From NCBI GenBank assembly GCA_031263015.1, contig JAISGN010000012.1:124001-188000 (forward strand): 64,000 nt of DNA, written 5' to 3'. The position numbers were made by a program, and so were the translations under genes. This DNA is from Bacteroidales bacterium. GTDB lineage: Bacteria > Bacteroidota > Bacteroidia > Bacteroidales > P3. The notes below the pieces were generated by a model that was not told the DNA's origin, did no database searches, and saw only the letters and a list, made by a program, of their open reading frames with translations. Below, piece by piece: positions 28,265-37,091 of this stretch; positions within the stretch are counted from its first letter, which is position 1, and each line of letters starts with the position of its first letter.

Positions 28265-29479
28265 TTACTTACTTGTTTTTTTATCAAATAAAAAGAAAAA
28301 ATATACAGCCTCTATAACTGTTGTAACTGCAAAAGAAATTACTGTTGATACTGCTGCACCCTCTATTGAATACATCGGTATAAGCCATAGACCTAATGAC
28401 AAAGTTATTATTAAACCGGCAGCGGATGCAAAGGTTGATATGGAGAAATTGCCTTGTGAAGCAAAATATTGAGTAAAGTTGGAAGAACAACTTAATAATA
28501 ATATGCCAACGGACAGCAGTCGTATTATGTAACCGACCCGCACAAAATCTTCACCAAAAAGCCATACATAAATATCTGAAGGGAGAAGACACATAATCAA
28601 AAGACATAACGAAGTAAATGCCGCATTGATTTTTGTCATTTTCAGAGTCAATAATCGCGATTTTACCCTGTCGGATGTATTGGAAAGTTTGGAATACTGA
28701 ACCAAAGCAAGTGATGAACCGAACAACATTACTGCTTCTGTAAGACTAACCGCATTTGAATATACCCCTACTATCTTATCACCGAAATAAATTGCCAGAA
28801 TATAAAAAAGCAATCTGTAATTGAGCGTCTGTATTATGCTTCCTATTTGTTTTGTCGCTCCCTTTGCAAATATCAGTTTTGTCATTGAAGTCAATTCTTT
28901 CACTGTCGGCACAGATTGATTGCGTTCATTAAACTTATAGACTATGATTATGCCGTATCCTGTACTTATTACGTATGAAACAAATAAGGCAAAAATGAAA
29001 TTATTTACCGAATCCAAATCATTGAAAAGCCATTGAATAAAGAGTATTGTTATCGTTAATAGAGGACTGATAATTTTTACACGATTTGCCTGTATTATTT
29101 TCTGTTTGCCTAAAAGAAGAAACTGACTGATTTCGGTTAAAGACGCAAGAGAGGATATAATCAAAACAGGAACAAAATGGTCAAAGATTATATTCGGAAC
29201 AAAAAAAGCAACAATAACACAAAGAACAATCATTAGCAAAATCCATAAAACGGAAGGTATCACAAGAAGATTAAATCTATATCGCGGTGTAAAATATATC
29301 AGAGTTGAGTTGCCGACCAAAGTGAAAATTTGCATCAATATGGCGATGTTAAGAACAATAAAAGCCTGTTCTCCCTTTTGCTCCGCACCAAGTACCTGAC
29401 TAATGAGAATAATGGTTGCAAATCCAAGAGCGGAAGCCGAGATTTTCGTAAAAAAAGTATGTAATATTTGTTTTATCAC
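28265..29479 (-). CDS. Polysaccharide/oligosaccharide flippase-like membrane protein
   Basis: 404 residues, nearly all hydrophobic, with about twelve transmembrane segments and the N-terminal amphipathic start (F-F-T-K-I-S-A-S-A-L-G-F-A-T-I-I-L-I-S-Q-V-L-G) typical of Wzx/MATE-like polysaccharide biosynthesis proteins. Such proteins flip lipid-linked sugars across the inner membrane. No other capsule or O-antigen genes are adjacent, so the substrate is unknown; the gene may be an isolated accessory copy. It is convergent with rnpB, with only 12 bp between them. Confidence 0.78.
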   Translation of the reverse strand: MIKQILHTFFTKISASALGFATIILISQVLGAEQKGEQAFIVLNIAILMQIFTLVGNSTLIYFTPRYRFNLLVIPSVLWILLMIVLCVIVAFFVPNIIFDHFVPVLIISSLASLTEISQFLLLGKQKIIQANRVKIISPLLTITILFIQWLFNDLDSVNNFIFALFVSYVISTGYGIIIVYKFNERNQSVPTVKELTSMTKLIFAKGATKQIGSIIQTLNYRLLFYILAIYFGDKIVGVYSNAVSLTEAVMLFGSSLALVQYSKLSNTSDRVKSRLLTLKMTKINAAFTSLCLLIMCLLPSDIYVWLFGEDFVRVGYIIRLLSVGILLLSCSSNFTQYFASQGNFSISTFASAAGLIITLSLGLWLIPMYSIEGAAVSTVISFAVTTVIEAVYFFFLFDKKTSK

Positions 29480-29495
29480 TTCGTTTATTTTGTTG

Positions 29496-29503
29496 CAAAA
29501 GTA
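29496..29503 (-). promoter_or_regulatory. -7 element TACTTTTG for the flippase gene
   Basis: Minus-strand TACTTTTG, 16 nt before the start codon at 29479. Confidence 0.6.
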
Positions 29504-30056
29504 AATAAATTATATTTTTAATCGTTGGTGCGTGTCGGGACGTGTCGCATTGATGTTACTTTAAACGACAGAAGAATATATAATTATTGAAATGACGAAA
29601 TATAAAACATCAGAAATTGGAAAATAATGTCAGTCCGACACGGACAAAAAGAGAAAATTATATAATTAGTGAAATAGCAGAATATAAAACTGCAGAAATT
29701 GGAATGTCCGCTAATTGTCGGAAAGGTCCCGGGCGGAAATTCTAATGTTTGTCAAATGACGAAGAGTCGCCCGGCAGAAATTCTAATGTTTGTCAAATGA
29801 CAAATAGTCGCCGGGCGGAAATTCTAATGTTTGTCAAATGACGAAGAGTCCAAAAGATAAAATTATATAATTATTGAAATAGCAAAATATAAAACAGGAC
29901 GCCGTAGAGAGATTGGTTAAAATAATTAACAATATGGTGTATTATTTTAATAATATATTAAAAGTGATTAACAAAATATTAAATATTGTCTTGTGTCGGA
30001 TTTAATGAAGTTTTGAGATTTTTCTCTTCAATAATACCAATTTCCGCAAAAAACAA
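29504..30056. repeat. Gene-free repeat region with nested repeats
   Basis: No gene. It contains GTGCG/GTCCG hairpin motifs (29528-29538; 29633-29645, GTCCG-ACA-CGGAC), three copies of an AATTATTGAAAT...AATATAAAAC unit (about 29579, 29656 and 29862), and between the second and third of these a 41-bp tandem repeat. Confidence 0.7.
29729..29851. repeat. 41-bp tandem repeat x 3
   Basis: The word GAAATTCTAATGTTTGTC recurs at 29736, 29777 and 29818, exactly 41 bp apart, with similar GC-rich linkers (CGGGCGG, CCGGCA). The linkers resemble each other, so this is a tandem repeat and not a CRISPR array. Confidence 0.85.
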
Positions 30057-30064
30057 TAAATTTG
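30057..30064 (+). promoter_or_regulatory. -7 element TAAATTTG
   Basis: TAAATTTG 23 nt before the preferred GTG start of the PorW/SprE-like gene. Confidence 0.55.
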
Positions 30065-30086
30065 CAGTTTGAAAGTTTTATATTCT

Positions 30087-32831
30087 GTGAATAATAAACA
30101 TAAACATATCGTAGCCTTAATGGCAATAATGCTTCTGTTTTCCGCTTGCTCAACCCGTAAGGATAAATGGATTAACAGGACTTATCATTCGGTAACTGCC
30201 CATTACAATGCTTACTGGAACGGCAATGTGGCTTTAAAGGATGCTATAGGCACATTAGATAAAAACACACAGGATGATTTTACCAAAATACTGCCCGTAT
30301 ATCGGTTGGGTGCGGCAAAAGATACTAATTCCATCAAAAGCAAAACAGACCGTGCCATAGAAAAAGCCTCAAAAGTTATTACCAAACACTCTATGGTTTT
30401 CAGTGGCGTAGAAAAAAATAAAAGAATACCCGAAGCATATTTACTCATAGGTCGTGCCGCATTTTACCAACGCGACTATAAGACTGCCGAAGCAACATTT
30501 CGTTTTATGCTCGGCAAATGGAAGAATGATTACAATGCGATGATATGGCTGGCTTTCACACTTTGCAAACAGAAAAAATACCCTGAGGCTTATTCATATC
30601 TTGACCAGGTTCGGAATAAATTAGGAAGCGGCGGCTCAATACTCGGTTTGGGAAAAAACAACTCTCTTCGTGATTTTATGTACCTTGTTTATATTGAAGC
30701 CGAATTGGCTCAGGGCAATAATGCTAAGGCTTTGGAGTATATGGATATGCGAAAAGGCAGCATTTTTGAAAGAAAAATAAACAACAGATTAAACTTTATT
30801 AAAGGGCAAATATACCAACGCAACAATGACTATGCACAAGCAACCAAATATTTTAAGAAGACAGCCCGTCGTTCATCCTCTTATGATATGCAGTTTGCCT
30901 CCGAACTGAATTTAGCAATGTGTTATGACCCTACAATCACAAAAAGCAGTGCAATAATATCAAAGTTAAAGAAAATGTTGCCTGACAAAAAGAATCTTGA
31001 ATACTGCGACCAGATTTATTATGCTTTGGGTGAAGTTTATTTTCGCGACAAAAATGTTGATACGGCTTGCTATATGTGGGAGATTTCCGTTGATAGTTCC
31101 AAAAATAACAACATTCAAAAAATTGCATCAGCCTTACGTCTTGCGGATACTTATTATGATGTTGTTTTTAACTATGAAAAGGCACAGGCTTACTATGATA
31201 CCGCTCTTTCCGTTATGCCCAAAGACTACCCTAACTATGATAATATAAACAGCAAGCAAAAAGTATTAATATCATTAGTCTCAAATCTTAGAATAATTAA
31301 CCGTTGGGATAGTCTTATGGCTCTTTCCGCATTACCGGAAGCAGAATTAAATAAAAAAATTGACGGATGGATTGCCGAATACAAACGTTTGGAGGAAGAA
31401 AAAGCTAAAAAGGCAGCATTGGAAGCAGCTGCGGCAGAACGGAACAGCAGTATGACGAACTACAATCAGCCAAGCAGCAGAAGTAATTGGTATTTTTATG
31501 TCAATTCTACGGTACAAACAGGGCGTGCGGAGTTCCAACGTATATGGGGAAAGCGAGAATTGGAAGATAATTGGCGACTTAGCGATAAGAGAGAGATATC
31601 TGATTTTGATGATATGGCAGAAAACAGCGATTCTTTATCCGTTGCCGATTCTATAAATGAGAATGGGAAAGATTCTAAAGCATTAACACCTATGAATCGC
31701 AATTATTATACCAAAGATATCCCATATACCGATGCTCAAAAGGAGATTGCAAATAAAGAAACGGCGGAAGCATTATTAGCAGCAGGATATATTTATTATC
31801 AAGGCTTAAATAATTACGAGAAAGCAATAACTACATTTCTCGATTTGCACAAACGTTATCCTCAATACAAACAAATCTTGCCGTCTTCCTACCATTTATA
31901 TTGTATCTATGAGAAAATAGGTCAATATCCTAATGCAAACTTTTACAAAAACAAAATTCTAACCGAATATCCTCAAAGCGAATTTGCAATGATGCTCACA
32001 AACCCGGACTATTTCAAAGAAATGGCAAAAAATAACTCCCGTGCAGAGCAATTATACTCAACAGCATATTCATCATACATTAAAAAAAATTACGAACAAG
32101 CAATAATAGAAAGCAGGAAAGGGAAAGACAGCATACGATTGGGTGAATACATACCGCGTTTCCTGTATTTGGAGGCTTTATCCAAAGGAAGACTCTACGG
32201 AATAGACTCTTTGGTCGTTGCTTTGAACCAAATCGTTGTCAATTACCCTACTTCCGAAATCACACCTACAATAGACAATCAATTAGAATACCTTAGGCAT
32301 AACTATAATCTTGCAGCAATCAATATAAAACAAAAGAGTAATCCATCCATATCTGAATCCGACAGCACAATATCAACTAAGGATACAACCAAAGCAAAGG
32401 AAGAAAAACCGATAATTAAAGAGGATGATATATTGGATGCTGAAAGTTTGGTATTCCGTTATAAAGATATGCAGCATTACTATGTCTTGCTTTTTGATGA
32501 TGATAAGATTGATGTTACTCTTCTTTCCAAACAGGTAAAAGCATTTAACGACAGCCTATATGCAGATAAGAATCTCATATCTTCTTCTATGCTTTTCACC
32601 ATAAGCCAACAGATAATTACAGTTAAAAGTTTTGAAAACATAGAACAGGCAATGCAATACTACAATGCAATTTACACAAACGTACTACACGCTTTGCCCA
32701 AAGACAGCTTTAATCATTTTGTCATATCAGTGCAGAATTACCCAACGTTCTACTCTCGCAAGAACATAAAATCTTATTTGAAATTTTTCAGAATAATGTA
32801 TCTTAAATCAAACAATAATACCAATCAATAA
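30087..32831 (+). CDS. TPR lipoprotein resembling the T9SS component PorW/SprE
   Basis: About 914 residues. The TTG at 30069 lies 4 nt past the -7 element, so I prefer GTG 30087 (M-N-N-K-H-K-H-I-V-A-L-M...); ATG 30120 is also possible. A lipobox L-F-S-A-C makes it a lipoprotein. The mature start C-S-T-R-K-D-K-W-I-N-R-T-Y-H-S-V-T-A-H-Y-N-A-Y-W-N-G is like the one that opens PorW/SprE proteins, and many TPR-like helices follow (about 110-390 and 555-720). PorW/SprE is needed for type IX secretion and, where present, gliding. The T9SS cargo protein at 61725-62702 supports a working system. The assignment is by recalled family features, not by search. Confidence 0.75.
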   Translation: MNNKHKHIVALMAIMLLFSACSTRKDKWINRTYHSVTAHYNAYWNGNVALKDAIGTLDKNTQDDFTKILPVYRLGAAKDTNSIKSKTDRAIEKASKVITKHSMVFSGVEKNKRIPEAYLLIGRAAFYQRDYKTAEATFRFMLGKWKNDYNAMIWLAFTLCKQKKYPEAYSYLDQVRNKLGSGGSILGLGKNNSLRDFMYLVYIEAELAQGNNAKALEYMDMRKGSIFERKINNRLNFIKGQIYQRNNDYAQATKYFKKTARRSSSYDMQFASELNLAMCYDPTITKSSAIISKLKKMLPDKKNLEYCDQIYYALGEVYFRDKNVDTACYMWEISVDSSKNNNIQKIASALRLADTYYDVVFNYEKAQAYYDTALSVMPKDYPNYDNINSKQKVLISLVSNLRIINRWDSLMALSALPEAELNKKIDGWIAEYKRLEEEKAKKAALEAAAAERNSSMTNYNQPSSRSNWYFYVNSTVQTGRAEFQRIWGKRELEDNWRLSDKREISDFDDMAENSDSLSVADSINENGKDSKALTPMNRNYYTKDIPYTDAQKEIANKETAEALLAAGYIYYQGLNNYEKAITTFLDLHKRYPQYKQILPSSYHLYCIYEKIGQYPNANFYKNKILTEYPQSEFAMMLTNPDYFKEMAKNNSRAEQLYSTAYSSYIKKNYEQAIIESRKGKDSIRLGEYIPRFLYLEALSKGRLYGIDSLVVALNQIVVNYPTSEITPTIDNQLEYLRHNYNLAAINIKQKSNPSISESDSTISTKDTTKAKEEKPIIKEDDILDAESLVFRYKDMQHYYVLLFDDDKIDVTLLSKQVKAFNDSLYADKNLISSSMLFTISQQIITVKSFENIEQAMQYYNAIYTNVLHALPKDSFNHFVISVQNYPTFYSRKNIKSYLKFFRIMYLKSNNNTNQ

Positions 32832-32844
32832 AAACATTACAATA

Positions 32845-33231
32845 ATGAGACAACATCCTATTGCAGCCTATCTAACCCGCCTTTCAATTTTTTCAATAGT
32901 CGTTTGCTTTACGTGCTTCTTCTTTATGTTCTTCACCAAAGGCTTACTCAGTCCCCGCATACCTTATTATATAGTTATGTTCTGGCTTTTGACCGGCGGC
33001 GGATATTGTTTGCTTTATTTCTTACCAAAGAACGGCTCAATGAACTTTGTTAATACGTTTATGATTGTCAAGTTCGGCAAAATCATTATCTACTTAGGCG
33101 TACTTGCAATAGCATATCTGTTGGATATAGAGAAGGGACGCAGTTTTGCTCTGCTGTATTTTGCAATTTTTATCCTGTATCTGATTTTTGATACCATCAC
33201 TCTTAATTCGCTTGTCAAGAAAAATAAATAA
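32845..33231 (+). CDS. Small four-helix membrane protein
   Basis: 128 residues with four predicted transmembrane helices (about 12-32, 42-60, 72-93 and 100-120) and charged ends. It begins 13 nt after the PorW/SprE-like gene, so it is likely cotranscribed. The pattern resembles small AtpI/ATP-synthase-associated proteins that in some Bacteroidota sit between a TPR gene and atpB, but no ATP-synthase genes follow here, so this link is weak. Function unknown. Confidence 0.7.
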   Translation: MRQHPIAAYLTRLSIFSIVVCFTCFFFMFFTKGLLSPRIPYYIVMFWLLTGGGYCLLYFLPKNGSMNFVNTFMIVKFGKIIIYLGVLAIAYLLDIEKGRSFALLYFAIFILYLIFDTITLNSLVKKNK

Positions 33232-33250
33232 CCATTAAACATTTAAGAAT

Positions 33251-33730
33251 ATGAACAAAAGATTATTTCATCTCTTCATTGCCATTGTTAGCATAATTGG
33301 CGTTTTTGCCGTAAGTTGTACCGAGAAAGACCAGGATGAAGACATCATTACGGGCAAGTGGCGTAGCGCTGCGATTGTTAATGACACCAATTCTACTCCT
33401 TGTAAGTTACAATATTACATTGAATTCAGCGATTACGTTTATCAAGCCTCAAAACGCTTTATGAATGACGCCATTGTGAATATTGAAAGCCGCACTGCCG
33501 TTTATGATACCATAACTCCCGACAGCATTGTGTTCATCGGTTACAATTATCAATGCCAAAACCCGATTATAACCAGATTCAACTACTCCATAAACACCGA
33601 TACGCTCATCATCACCAACATTCGCACTCATGGAGAGACCAAATATATTATTCAAAGCATAAATGCCGACAGCATGGTTTGGAAATCTCTTACTACGGAC
33701 GAGTTTAGCACATACTATCGTTGGGATTAA
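33251..33730 (+). CDS. Lipocalin-like lipoprotein
   Basis: 159 residues. The signal peptide ends in a lipobox (F-A-V-S-C), giving a lipoprotein. The mature protein starts with acidic residues, then I-T-G-K-W-R-S, the G-x-W opening of lipocalin-like beta-barrels, and continues as alternating beta-strands. It follows the small membrane protein after 19 nt and closes this transcription unit. The ligand is unknown. This begins a run of small lipoprotein genes separated by dispersed repeats. Confidence 0.7.
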   Translation: MNKRLFHLFIAIVSIIGVFAVSCTEKDQDEDIITGKWRSAAIVNDTNSTPCKLQYYIEFSDYVYQASKRFMNDAIVNIESRTAVYDTITPDSIVFIGYNYQCQNPIITRFNYSINTDTLIITNIRTHGETKYIIQSINADSMVWKSLTTDEFSTYYRWD

Positions 33731-33782
33731 GGCTCTATGCAGCCATATCAGACCGACCAATCTTTGTTCCATAAAAACAAAA

Positions 33783-34017
33783 GGCTGTTTGTCCGTGTCG
33801 CAATGACGTTATCTTTTTATAAGAGGCTGTTTCGTTTTTCTTTTATCTCATTTGGTTGAAATATTCCTTCGTTTTATTTAAATGAAACGGCGTTTTAGTA
33901 ACGCCTTGCTTCATAAGACAGTTGCAGCTCTTTATTTTGATATTTTCAATCCTCTTTTTGTTCCGTTAAAACCACCTATTAAGCATTTTATTTAAAAAAA
34001 TATTTTACTTTTGCAAT
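33783..34017 (+). repeat. ~230-bp dispersed repeat, copy A
   Basis: Shares with 36777-36992 long identical tracts (AAACGGC/AAACAGC words, AACGCCTTGCTTCATAAGAC, TTTGTTCCGTTAAAAC) and ends in the same TATTTTACTTTTGCAAT, so the repeat carries its own -7 element. Confidence 0.85.
34006..34013 (+). promoter_or_regulatory. -7 element TACTTTTG at the end of repeat copy A
   Basis: TACTTTTG, 132 nt before the HTH start; delivered by the repeat. Confidence 0.5.
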
Positions 34018-34145
34018 GTATAATCATACTGATTGCTACAAATAATAAAATCAAGTAGGGTTATTAGGTGTTTATTTAATACATAAATATATTGTTATGG
34101 AGTTTAGTACAAACCTGATAACAGATAAAGGTTGCTAATGTTGGT

Positions 34146-34370
34146 ATGAAGCGGAAGAATGTACATATTGGCAATATTATTCGGCTGATAATGCAGCAGA
34201 AAGGCATATCTATAACTGATTTTGCAAGCAAATACCATTGCAATAGGACACATGTATATTATATTTTTAAACAACGAGATATTTACATAAAAGACTTGAT
34301 TCGTATAGAGAAGATTCTTGACTGTGACCTTTTGCAATATTATATTGAAGGAAAAGATGATGGTGATTAA
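34146..34370 (+). CDS. Small XRE-type HTH protein
   Basis: 74 residues, essentially only a helix-turn-helix domain: H-I-G-N-I-I-R-L-I-M-Q-Q-K-G-I-S-I-T-D-F-A-S-K-Y-H-C-N-R-T-H-V. The pattern G-x-x-I-x-x-x-M-x-x-K-G-x-S-x-x-x-F-A then C-x-R-x-x-V-Y-x-I-F is common in small Bacteroidota regulators. With no effector domain it may bind DNA as a simple repressor or partner another protein. It sits next to lipoprotein genes of unknown role; its targets are unknown. Confidence 0.75.
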   Translation: MKRKNVHIGNIIRLIMQQKGISITDFASKYHCNRTHVYYIFKQRDIYIKDLIRIEKILDCDLLQYYIEGKDDGD

Positions 34371-34471
34371 TCCTTATTTTTCAATAACTTAAATAAAGAT
34401 ATCTTAAAATTCAATCTCAATTGTCTTAAAATATCCGACACTTTTTTGATATTTTGTGTTAATTTTAGTAT

Positions 34472-34573
34472 TATATTTGCAAAATAAAAATTAACGCTCG
34501 GCGATGTAATTATTATAATCGTAACAATAATTATAGCAAAGAGCATAAGTAAAACAATTAAATACAAATTATT
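34472..34573 (+). promoter_or_regulatory. Promoter TATATTTG and conserved leader, copy 1
   Basis: TATATTTG at 34472-34479, then a ~94-nt leader with ATAAA, TTAACGctCGG, TAGCAAAGAGC and AATACAAATT blocks. The same series precedes the gene at 37092. Confidence 0.65.
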
Positions 34574-35035
34574 ATGAAGAAAAGCATTTTTCTTATCAGT
34601 GCCTTAACACTATTAACCGGAGCGATTGTTGCTTCATGTAGCGAAGATGAACAAGACAACATGGCAACATCGCAAGTTTCTAACCCTAATCAAAAGGCAA
34701 TGCCTGGATCTGATACAGATTGGCCTTGGTACTTAGACAACACTATGTCCGAATGCGATACAACAAGATCAGCTAATTGTGGTTATGTTGAAATCACAGC
34801 TGATCGTTATGTTGCTCTTAACACTGTTATTGATAGAGGAGGGGTAGTAGCTCTTGAAGAATACATTACTATTAACAAAAAAGATCTATTAGATATTATA
34901 CAAAGCCATCACATAGATCAACTCGCAAAAAAAGAATTACATCTAAAAGTAATTCGTGATAATCCTGCCAAACTTATCATTTGTTTCTTGAATGATAAAA
35001 ATGAAATAGTGGTTGCATATTCTATCAGCAAATAA
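34574..35035 (+). CDS. Lipoprotein of unknown function
   Basis: 153 residues. The lipobox I-V-A-S-C gives Cys at about 22, followed by acidic S-E-D-E-Q-D, a common export signal for surface lipoproteins in Bacteroidota. There are two further Cys in C-D-T-T-R-S-A-N-C-G, possibly a disulfide. No recognised domain. It has its own promoter and leader and is closed by a strong terminator at 35048-35082, so it is a single-gene unit. The leader similarity with the 37092 gene suggests shared control. Confidence 0.7.
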   Translation: MKKSIFLISALTLLTGAIVASCSEDEQDNMATSQVSNPNQKAMPGSDTDWPWYLDNTMSECDTTRSANCGYVEITADRYVALNTVIDRGGVVALEEYITINKKDLLDIIQSHHIDQLAKKELHLKVIRDNPAKLIICFLNDKNEIVVAYSISK

Positions 35036-35047
35036 AAAACAATTTTA

Positions 35048-35082
35048 GACTACCTTCTAATTGGAGGTAGTCGGTTTTTTAT
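35048..35082 (+). terminator. Rho-independent terminator
   Basis: 8-bp stem (GACTACCT at 35048-35055, AGGTAGTC at 35065-35072), 9-nt loop, T6. It lies 10 nt before the next gene, so read-through could be limiting for that gene. Confidence 0.9.
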
Positions 35083-35091
35083 TAATAAAAG

Positions 35092-36249
35092 ATGAGAAAG
35101 ATATTATTATTTTGTTTTATAGTATCTCTTTTTTGTGGCTGTAATGCCAATAAAGATGTGATTGTGAAGAAGGAAAAGGATATAACTTTTAATGTTGGTT
35201 ATCCTTGTCGCTTTTTTGGGGCTAATATGTTTTATAACGCGAGTGATAAACAAACATATTTGTATTTTGCAGAGCCATTAACAAATAAAAAAATAAGAAT
35301 ATTTGATGATAATTTTAAGTTTGTAAAAGAAATTTCTACGAAAGATATTCCTTTCAATCAAACAACAAAGGTAGAAATGATATCTTTGGATACTGCACTA
35401 ATAAAAACCGGTTATAGTTTTTATTTAATTAATGATAAAGGCAAGATATTGGATTCCTCAACCTTGTCAGAACATAAAAGCAGCGAAAAAAATGATTCCA
35501 ATGATAAACAATATACATATATGCTAATCAATCCTCATTATTTTATCAATGGCAAACTATATCTCAAAACCGGAATGAGGTATCAGCACAGAAATGATTT
35601 ACCTAGGGATGAGGTAGATAGATTAAGCATAATTAAACAAAGAGAAGCACCTGCAATGATGAGCGTCGAATTGTTTAATCCAAAAGCCAAACGCGAATTT
35701 TATTTATATGATTTTTACAAAAATATAGGTAACGAAAAAGATTGGATAATATCTTCAGATTTTAATTTCACTATTGATGATGAAAACAATAAAATGATTG
35801 CTCAAAGTAGGTGGTCTAACAAACTATTCATTATTAATTTGCACAGTATGAAGCAAGAGATGATAGTAAAAATAGAGTCCGATTATACTACTATCGGTAC
35901 AAAGCCCATTGCAAACAATAATACTTTTGCATACAAAACTGCGGTTTTGCTTGACCATACTAATGGCGAGATAGAAAAAGTTTATTTTGACCCATTTAGA
36001 AGTTTGTATTATGTTCAGGTGAGCCATACAAATAAACAAGCAAAAGAAGAAGAAAGAGTCCCTAGTTGGTCTTTAATTATTATGAATAAGCAGTTCGTAA
36101 AGATAAAGGAAGTCTTTTTCAAAGCAGGAGAATATTTATATTATGGCAACTTTCTTATCACTAAACAAGGAATTCTAATCCCTAAAATAAACAATGAAGA
36201 TGAAGATGACCCAACTTTTACGCTATTTTCGGTTAATTTTACCGATTAG
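35092..36249 (+). CDS. Lipoprotein, probable beta-propeller-like, unknown function
   Basis: 385 residues. A short signal peptide ends in F-C-G-C-N (lipobox-like). The body is beta-rich with repeated D-x-x-x-K/I-x-x motifs and Tyr/Phe strands, like the six-bladed propeller lipoproteins common in Bacteroidota, but I cannot assign a family. It starts only 10 nt past a terminator and no -7 element fits in the gap, so its expression may depend on read-through. Its last 56 bp overlap the next gene in another frame. Confidence 0.65.
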   Translation: MRKILLFCFIVSLFCGCNANKDVIVKKEKDITFNVGYPCRFFGANMFYNASDKQTYLYFAEPLTNKKIRIFDDNFKFVKEISTKDIPFNQTTKVEMISLDTALIKTGYSFYLINDKGKILDSSTLSEHKSSEKNDSNDKQYTYMLINPHYFINGKLYLKTGMRYQHRNDLPRDEVDRLSIIKQREAPAMMSVELFNPKAKREFYLYDFYKNIGNEKDWIISSDFNFTIDDENNKMIAQSRWSNKLFIINLHSMKQEMIVKIESDYTTIGTKPIANNNTFAYKTAVLLDHTNGEIEKVYFDPFRSLYYVQVSHTNKQAKEEERVPSWSLIIMNKQFVKIKEVFFKAGEYLYYGNFLITKQGILIPKINNEDEDDPTFTLFSVNFTD

Positions 36250-36685
36250 TTGCATTTTGTTTTTTGCAAATGCAACCTCGCATGACCCAAAAGTACTGAA
36301 AACTATTATAAAAGAGTGTTTTCCTACGCAGAATGTGGGAAAGAACTATTGCGTATTTATTCTTGCCGATGCCAAAGACCTTTGCCAGTCTTGCCTCCAA
36401 AGTTATTATGATTTTTTGCTTGAATATGTTAAAAACAAACCTCATTTATTTATCCTTTCTTATGCGAGCGGCAGCATGTATAATATGGATAACTTACTAA
36501 ATGCCAAGAATTTCTACAATGACCGCAAGACACGCAAACTTTATCCAAAGGGCTACAAGTTCAAATCTTTGGAAGCGATAATTGTGAAGGACAACAAAAT
36601 TGATACGGTAGTCGTATTAGACCGTAATACCGTAAGAGATGCCCTGCCATACCTCGCCTCACAAGTTAAAAATTGTATTAACTAA
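36194..36685 (+). CDS. Exported protein with CxxC motif, thioredoxin-like in outline
   Basis: 163 residues starting inside the previous gene (56-bp overlap). The start has three nearby Met codons (36194, 36200, 36206); any gives a signal peptide with the hydrophobic core L-I-L-P-I-S-C-I-L-F-F-A-N-A. The mature part has a beta-strand, then D-L-C-Q-S-C-L-Q-S-Y-Y, a C-x-x-C at the start of a helix as in thioredoxin folds, and a later beta-hairpin (A-I-I-V-K-D-N-K-I-D-T-V-V-V-L-D). A periplasmic thiol protein is possible. The broken gene at 38525 has a similar outline. Confidence 0.6.
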   Translation: MKMKMTQLLRYFRLILPISCILFFANATSHDPKVLKTIIKECFPTQNVGKNYCVFILADAKDLCQSCLQSYYDFLLEYVKNKPHLFILSYASGSMYNMDNLLNAKNFYNDRKTRKLYPKGYKFKSLEAIIVKDNKIDTVVVLDRNTVRDALPYLASQVKNCIN

Positions 36686-36776
36686 CCTTTTTTACCATTT
36701 TAACCTTATCATTTCTCGTTTCAATAGACAGAAAGTACGTATTCGTGCGAGTGGCATGTACTTTACTCAAAATAAA

Positions 36777-36992
36777 ACGGCTGTTTCGTTTTTCTTTTCT
36801 CTCATTTGGTTGAAATATTACTTGCTTTCGTTAAAATGAAACAGCGTTTTAGTAACGCCTTGCTTCATAAGACAGTTGCGACTCTTGATTTTGTAAGATT
36901 ATGAGTTGATTTTGATATTTTCAATCTTCTTTTTGTTCCGTTAAAACCTGATATTAAGCATTCCTTTCAAAAAAATATTTTACTTTTGCAAT
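36777..36992 (+). repeat. ~230-bp dispersed repeat, copy B
   Basis: Matches copy A (33783-34017) along its length, with a ~20-bp insertion after the AAGACAGTTGC block. It ends TACTTTTGCAAT at 36981-36992. Confidence 0.85.
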
Positions 36993-37012
36993 ATTGTATT
37001 GATTTTTAGCTT

Positions 37013-37091
37013 TATATTTGCGCAATAAAATTAACGTTCGGAATTATAATTGTAGCAAAGAGCGTAATTAAAACTTAAATACTATTTATTT
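37013..37091 (+). promoter_or_regulatory. Promoter TATATTTG and conserved leader, copy 2
   Basis: TATATTTG at 37013-37020 then a ~71-nt leader sharing TTAACGttCGG, TAGCAAAGAGCgtAA and AAATAC blocks with the leader at 34480-34573. ACGTTC and GAGCGT could pair (one G-T). Confidence 0.65.

Larger units (their letters stand above)
33731..34145. other. Gene-free stretch: dispersed repeat copy A and regulator leader
   Basis: Filled by copy A of the ~230-bp dispersed repeat (33783-34017), including a GTCCGTGTCGCAATGACG motif at 33791. After it comes a 128-nt leader before the HTH gene with no other feature I can name. Confidence 0.65.
36686..37091. other. Gene-free stretch: dispersed repeat copy B and leader
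   Basis: Occupied by repeat copy B (36777-36992) followed by a TATATTTG promoter and a conserved leader for the 37092 gene. Nothing else seen. Confidence 0.65.

Noticed and set aside
29729..29851. Possible CRISPR array (three spaced repeats).
   Set aside because: The intervals between the conserved words resemble each other and the period is fixed at 41 bp, so it is a simple tandem repeat; no cas genes are present.
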